The translations under genes were made by a program, and so were the position numbers. A DNA stretch of 8,499 nt from Clostridiales bacterium (GTDB taxonomy: Bacteria; Bacillota; Clostridia; Caldicoprobacterales; UBA3941): NCBI GenBank assembly GCA_012522165.1, contig JAAYKZ010000069.1, positions 1-8,499 of the forward strand, in the 5' to 3' direction. Below are positions 7,600 through 8,499 of this stretch, piece by piece; the first letter of the stretch is position 1, and each line of letters starts with the position of its first letter. A model generated the notes under the pieces. The model saw only the letters and a list, made by a program, of their open reading frames with translations. It was not told where the DNA came from and did no database searches.

Positions 7600-8281
7600 T
7601 ACTATTTACCATTAGATAATCCTCTAACAGTTCTGGAACTGTAACCATTTCATAGCCTTGTCCCTGTAAATATTCTATTATATGGGGCAAGGCTTTTACT
7701 GTATTAGGTATAGATTCCTTTGATCCACTAGAGTGAAGTAGTATGATTGCGCCAGGCTCTAGGTTTTTCTTAATATGACCTAGTATTTCTTTGTAGGAAA
7801 TACCTGACCAATCCCTGGGGTCTATGGACCAGTATATATTGTGATAGCCTTGCTTTGCTACAATCTTAAGAACTCTTTTGTTAAAGGCACCATAAGGTAG
7901 GCGAAAAAGGGTGGTGGGTTTTCCTAATACCTCTTCAATTAGGTCGTTGGTCTTTTGCAATTCTTGGATTATTTTCTTGTCTGATAGCTTGGTGAAATTA
8001 CTGTGACTCCAACCATGGCTAGCTACCACATGGCCTTCTTGACCAATTCTTTTAAGCACATCCCGATTTTTATTTGCTAATGAGCCAACAACAAAGAAGG
8101 TTGCTTTTACATTGTATTCTTTCAATATATCTAGAACCTGAGGAGTAAAATATCCATCAGGACCATCATCAAAAGTTATGGCCACTCTTTTTAATTCCTT
8201 ATTTTCTGAGCTGCGAATTATTTTAGCTGTAGGTTCAGCTTCAATTTTATCAATATCTGTAGAATCATTTGCCTGATTCAT
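7589..8281 (-). CDS. Polysaccharide deacetylase (NodB domain)
   Basis: Carbohydrate esterase family 4 enzyme, expected to remove acetyl groups from GlcNAc or MurNAc units of peptidoglycan or a related polymer outside the cell. Numbering from the ATG at 8281 (230 aa), the NodB motifs are complete: TFDDGPD with Asp38 and Asp39, the metal-binding HGWSH (His89, His93), RLPYG (127-131), DPRDW with Trp158, and LLHSS with His183. This ATG is probably not the natural start. It has no good ribosome binding site, the product would lack an export signal, and the frame stays open upstream through an Asn-rich linker and a hydrophobic segment. The 3' end overlaps the lipoprotein gene tail to tail by 11 bp. 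It resembles clostridial PdaA/PdaB-like enzymes, but the exact polymer cannot be told. Confidence 0.9.
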   Translation of the reverse strand: MNQANDSTDIDKIEAEPTAKIIRSSENKELKRVAITFDDGPDGYFTPQVLDILKEYNVKATFFVVGSLANKNRDVLKRIGQEGHVVASHGWSHSNFTKLSDKKIIQELQKTNDLIEEVLGKPTTLFRLPYGAFNKRVLKIVAKQGYHNIYWSIDPRDWSGISYKEILGHIKKNLEPGAIILLHSSGSKESIPNTVKALPHIIEYLQGQGYEMVTVPELLEDYLMVNSTID

Positions 8282-8373
8282 ATTTTCATTCTTGTTATTA
8301 TTTTCATCCGTATTATTGTCCTTAATATTACTGTTGCTGTCAATATTATCTTTATTATCAGCATTGGTGTTAT

Positions 8374-8459
8374 TGAAATGAGATAATACATTTGTGACAA
8401 AAAAGTATAAAAAAAGAAAGGCCTCTGATATAATGAAGTTTGCAAAAACAAAAAAATAT
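8374..8459 (-). repeat. Right arm of 86-bp inverted repeat
   Basis: Perfect reverse complement of 1-86. The arm covers the hydrophobic anchor-like codons of the deacetylase frame and the extended -10 promoter of the rightward gene. Identity breaks at 8373 on the inner side. On the outer side comparison stops at 8459 only because the window begins there. Confidence 0.95.
8426..8434 (+). promoter_or_regulatory. Extended -10 promoter for the right-edge gene
   Basis: TGATATAAT is a perfect extended -10 element (TG, one base, TATAAT at 8429-8434). No good -35 is seen at the expected distance, which extended -10 promoters tolerate. Transcription would begin near 8441, about 35 nt before the ATG at 8476. 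The identical element in the left repeat arm points leftward out of the window. Confidence 0.5.
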
Positions 8460-8475
8460 CGGAGTGACCTTTCTT

Positions 8476-8499
8476 ATGAAAACAATTATAACAGAAGAG
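8476..8499 (+). CDS. Start of an unidentified gene, cut by window edge
   Basis: An ATG at 8476 opens eight codons (M-K-T-I-I-T-E-E) to the end of the window. GGAG at 8461-8464 lies 11 nt upstream and an extended -10 promoter lies further up, the arrangement expected of a real gene divergent from the deacetylase. Eight residues are too few to name a product, and the junction at 8459/8460 may be artificial. Confidence 0.4.

Larger units (their letters stand above)
8282..8473 (-). other. Start-less N-terminal extension of the deacetylase frame
   Basis: Sixty-four further codons are open in the deacetylase frame up to a TAA at 8474-8476. The distal half reads R-S-L-R, then a long hydrophobic run rich in Phe, Leu, Ile and Val, like an N-in membrane anchor. 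The proximal half is a polar linker with 15 Asn in 32 residues, typical of spacers between an anchor and an extracellular enzyme. There is no ATG, GTG or TTG codon in this stretch, so the anchored form has no visible start. Possible causes are a rare start codon, a frameshift, a rearranged 5' end or a chimeric junction near 8459. Confidence 0.7.

Noticed and set aside
7627..7642. Palindrome ACAGTTC/GAACTGT as a terminator
   Set aside because: The loop is only 2 nt, no T run follows on either strand, and it lies in coding sequence for the deacetylase C-terminus.
1..8459. Terminal inverted repeats of a transposon or integrative element
   Set aside because: The arms do have the geometry, but the enclosed genes are housekeeping and envelope genes, with no transposase, integrase or target-site duplication visible.

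Overview
The window is AT-rich chromosomal DNA, most likely from an anaerobic low-GC Gram-positive bacterium (Bacillota, class Clostridia). The signs are strong GGAGG-type ribosome binding sites, use of GTG and TTG starts, two lipobox lipoproteins, a PrsA-type foldase, a NodB-type polysaccharide deacetylase and a clostridial-style thioredoxin reductase. No genus can be named from the sequence alone. No phage, insertion sequence, CRISPR array, tRNA or rRNA is visible.

Layout, left to right. Positions 1-86 are one arm of a perfect 86-bp inverted repeat whose partner is 8374-8459. Next comes an AT-rich leader with a good sigma-A-type promoter (233-261), which drives a two-gene unit: trxB-like thioredoxin reductase (339-1256, GTG start) and glmM phosphoglucosamine mutase (1277-2623). 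A rho-independent terminator (2645-2691) closes it. A second same-strand unit follows: a PrsA/SurA-like parvulin lipoprotein (2792-3973), an OmpR-family response regulator (3984-4679), a membrane histidine kinase (4661-6070) and a large lipoprotein of unknown family (6100-7599, TTG start). The polysaccharide deacetylase lies on the minus strand (7589-8281 and upstream) and overlaps the lipoprotein tail to tail by 11 bp. At the right edge a plus-strand gene appears to begin (8476 to beyond 8499), preceded by an extended -10 promoter inside the repeat.

Most of the genes point to the cell envelope. GlmM makes the precursor of UDP-GlcNAc, PrsA folds exported proteins, the deacetylase modifies GlcNAc-containing polymers, and the two-component system sits in one apparent operon with PrsA and the unknown lipoprotein. 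The inferred theme is sensing and responding to the state of the envelope. No single gene proves it.

The most unusual structure is at the edges. The 86-bp inverted repeat lies exactly over the hydrophobic, membrane-anchor-like 5' part of the deacetylase reading frame, and that frame has no ATG, GTG or TTG start before an in-frame stop at 8474-8476. This could be a real recombination or inversion boundary, a duplicated fragment, or an assembly or amplification chimera. The sequence alone cannot decide.
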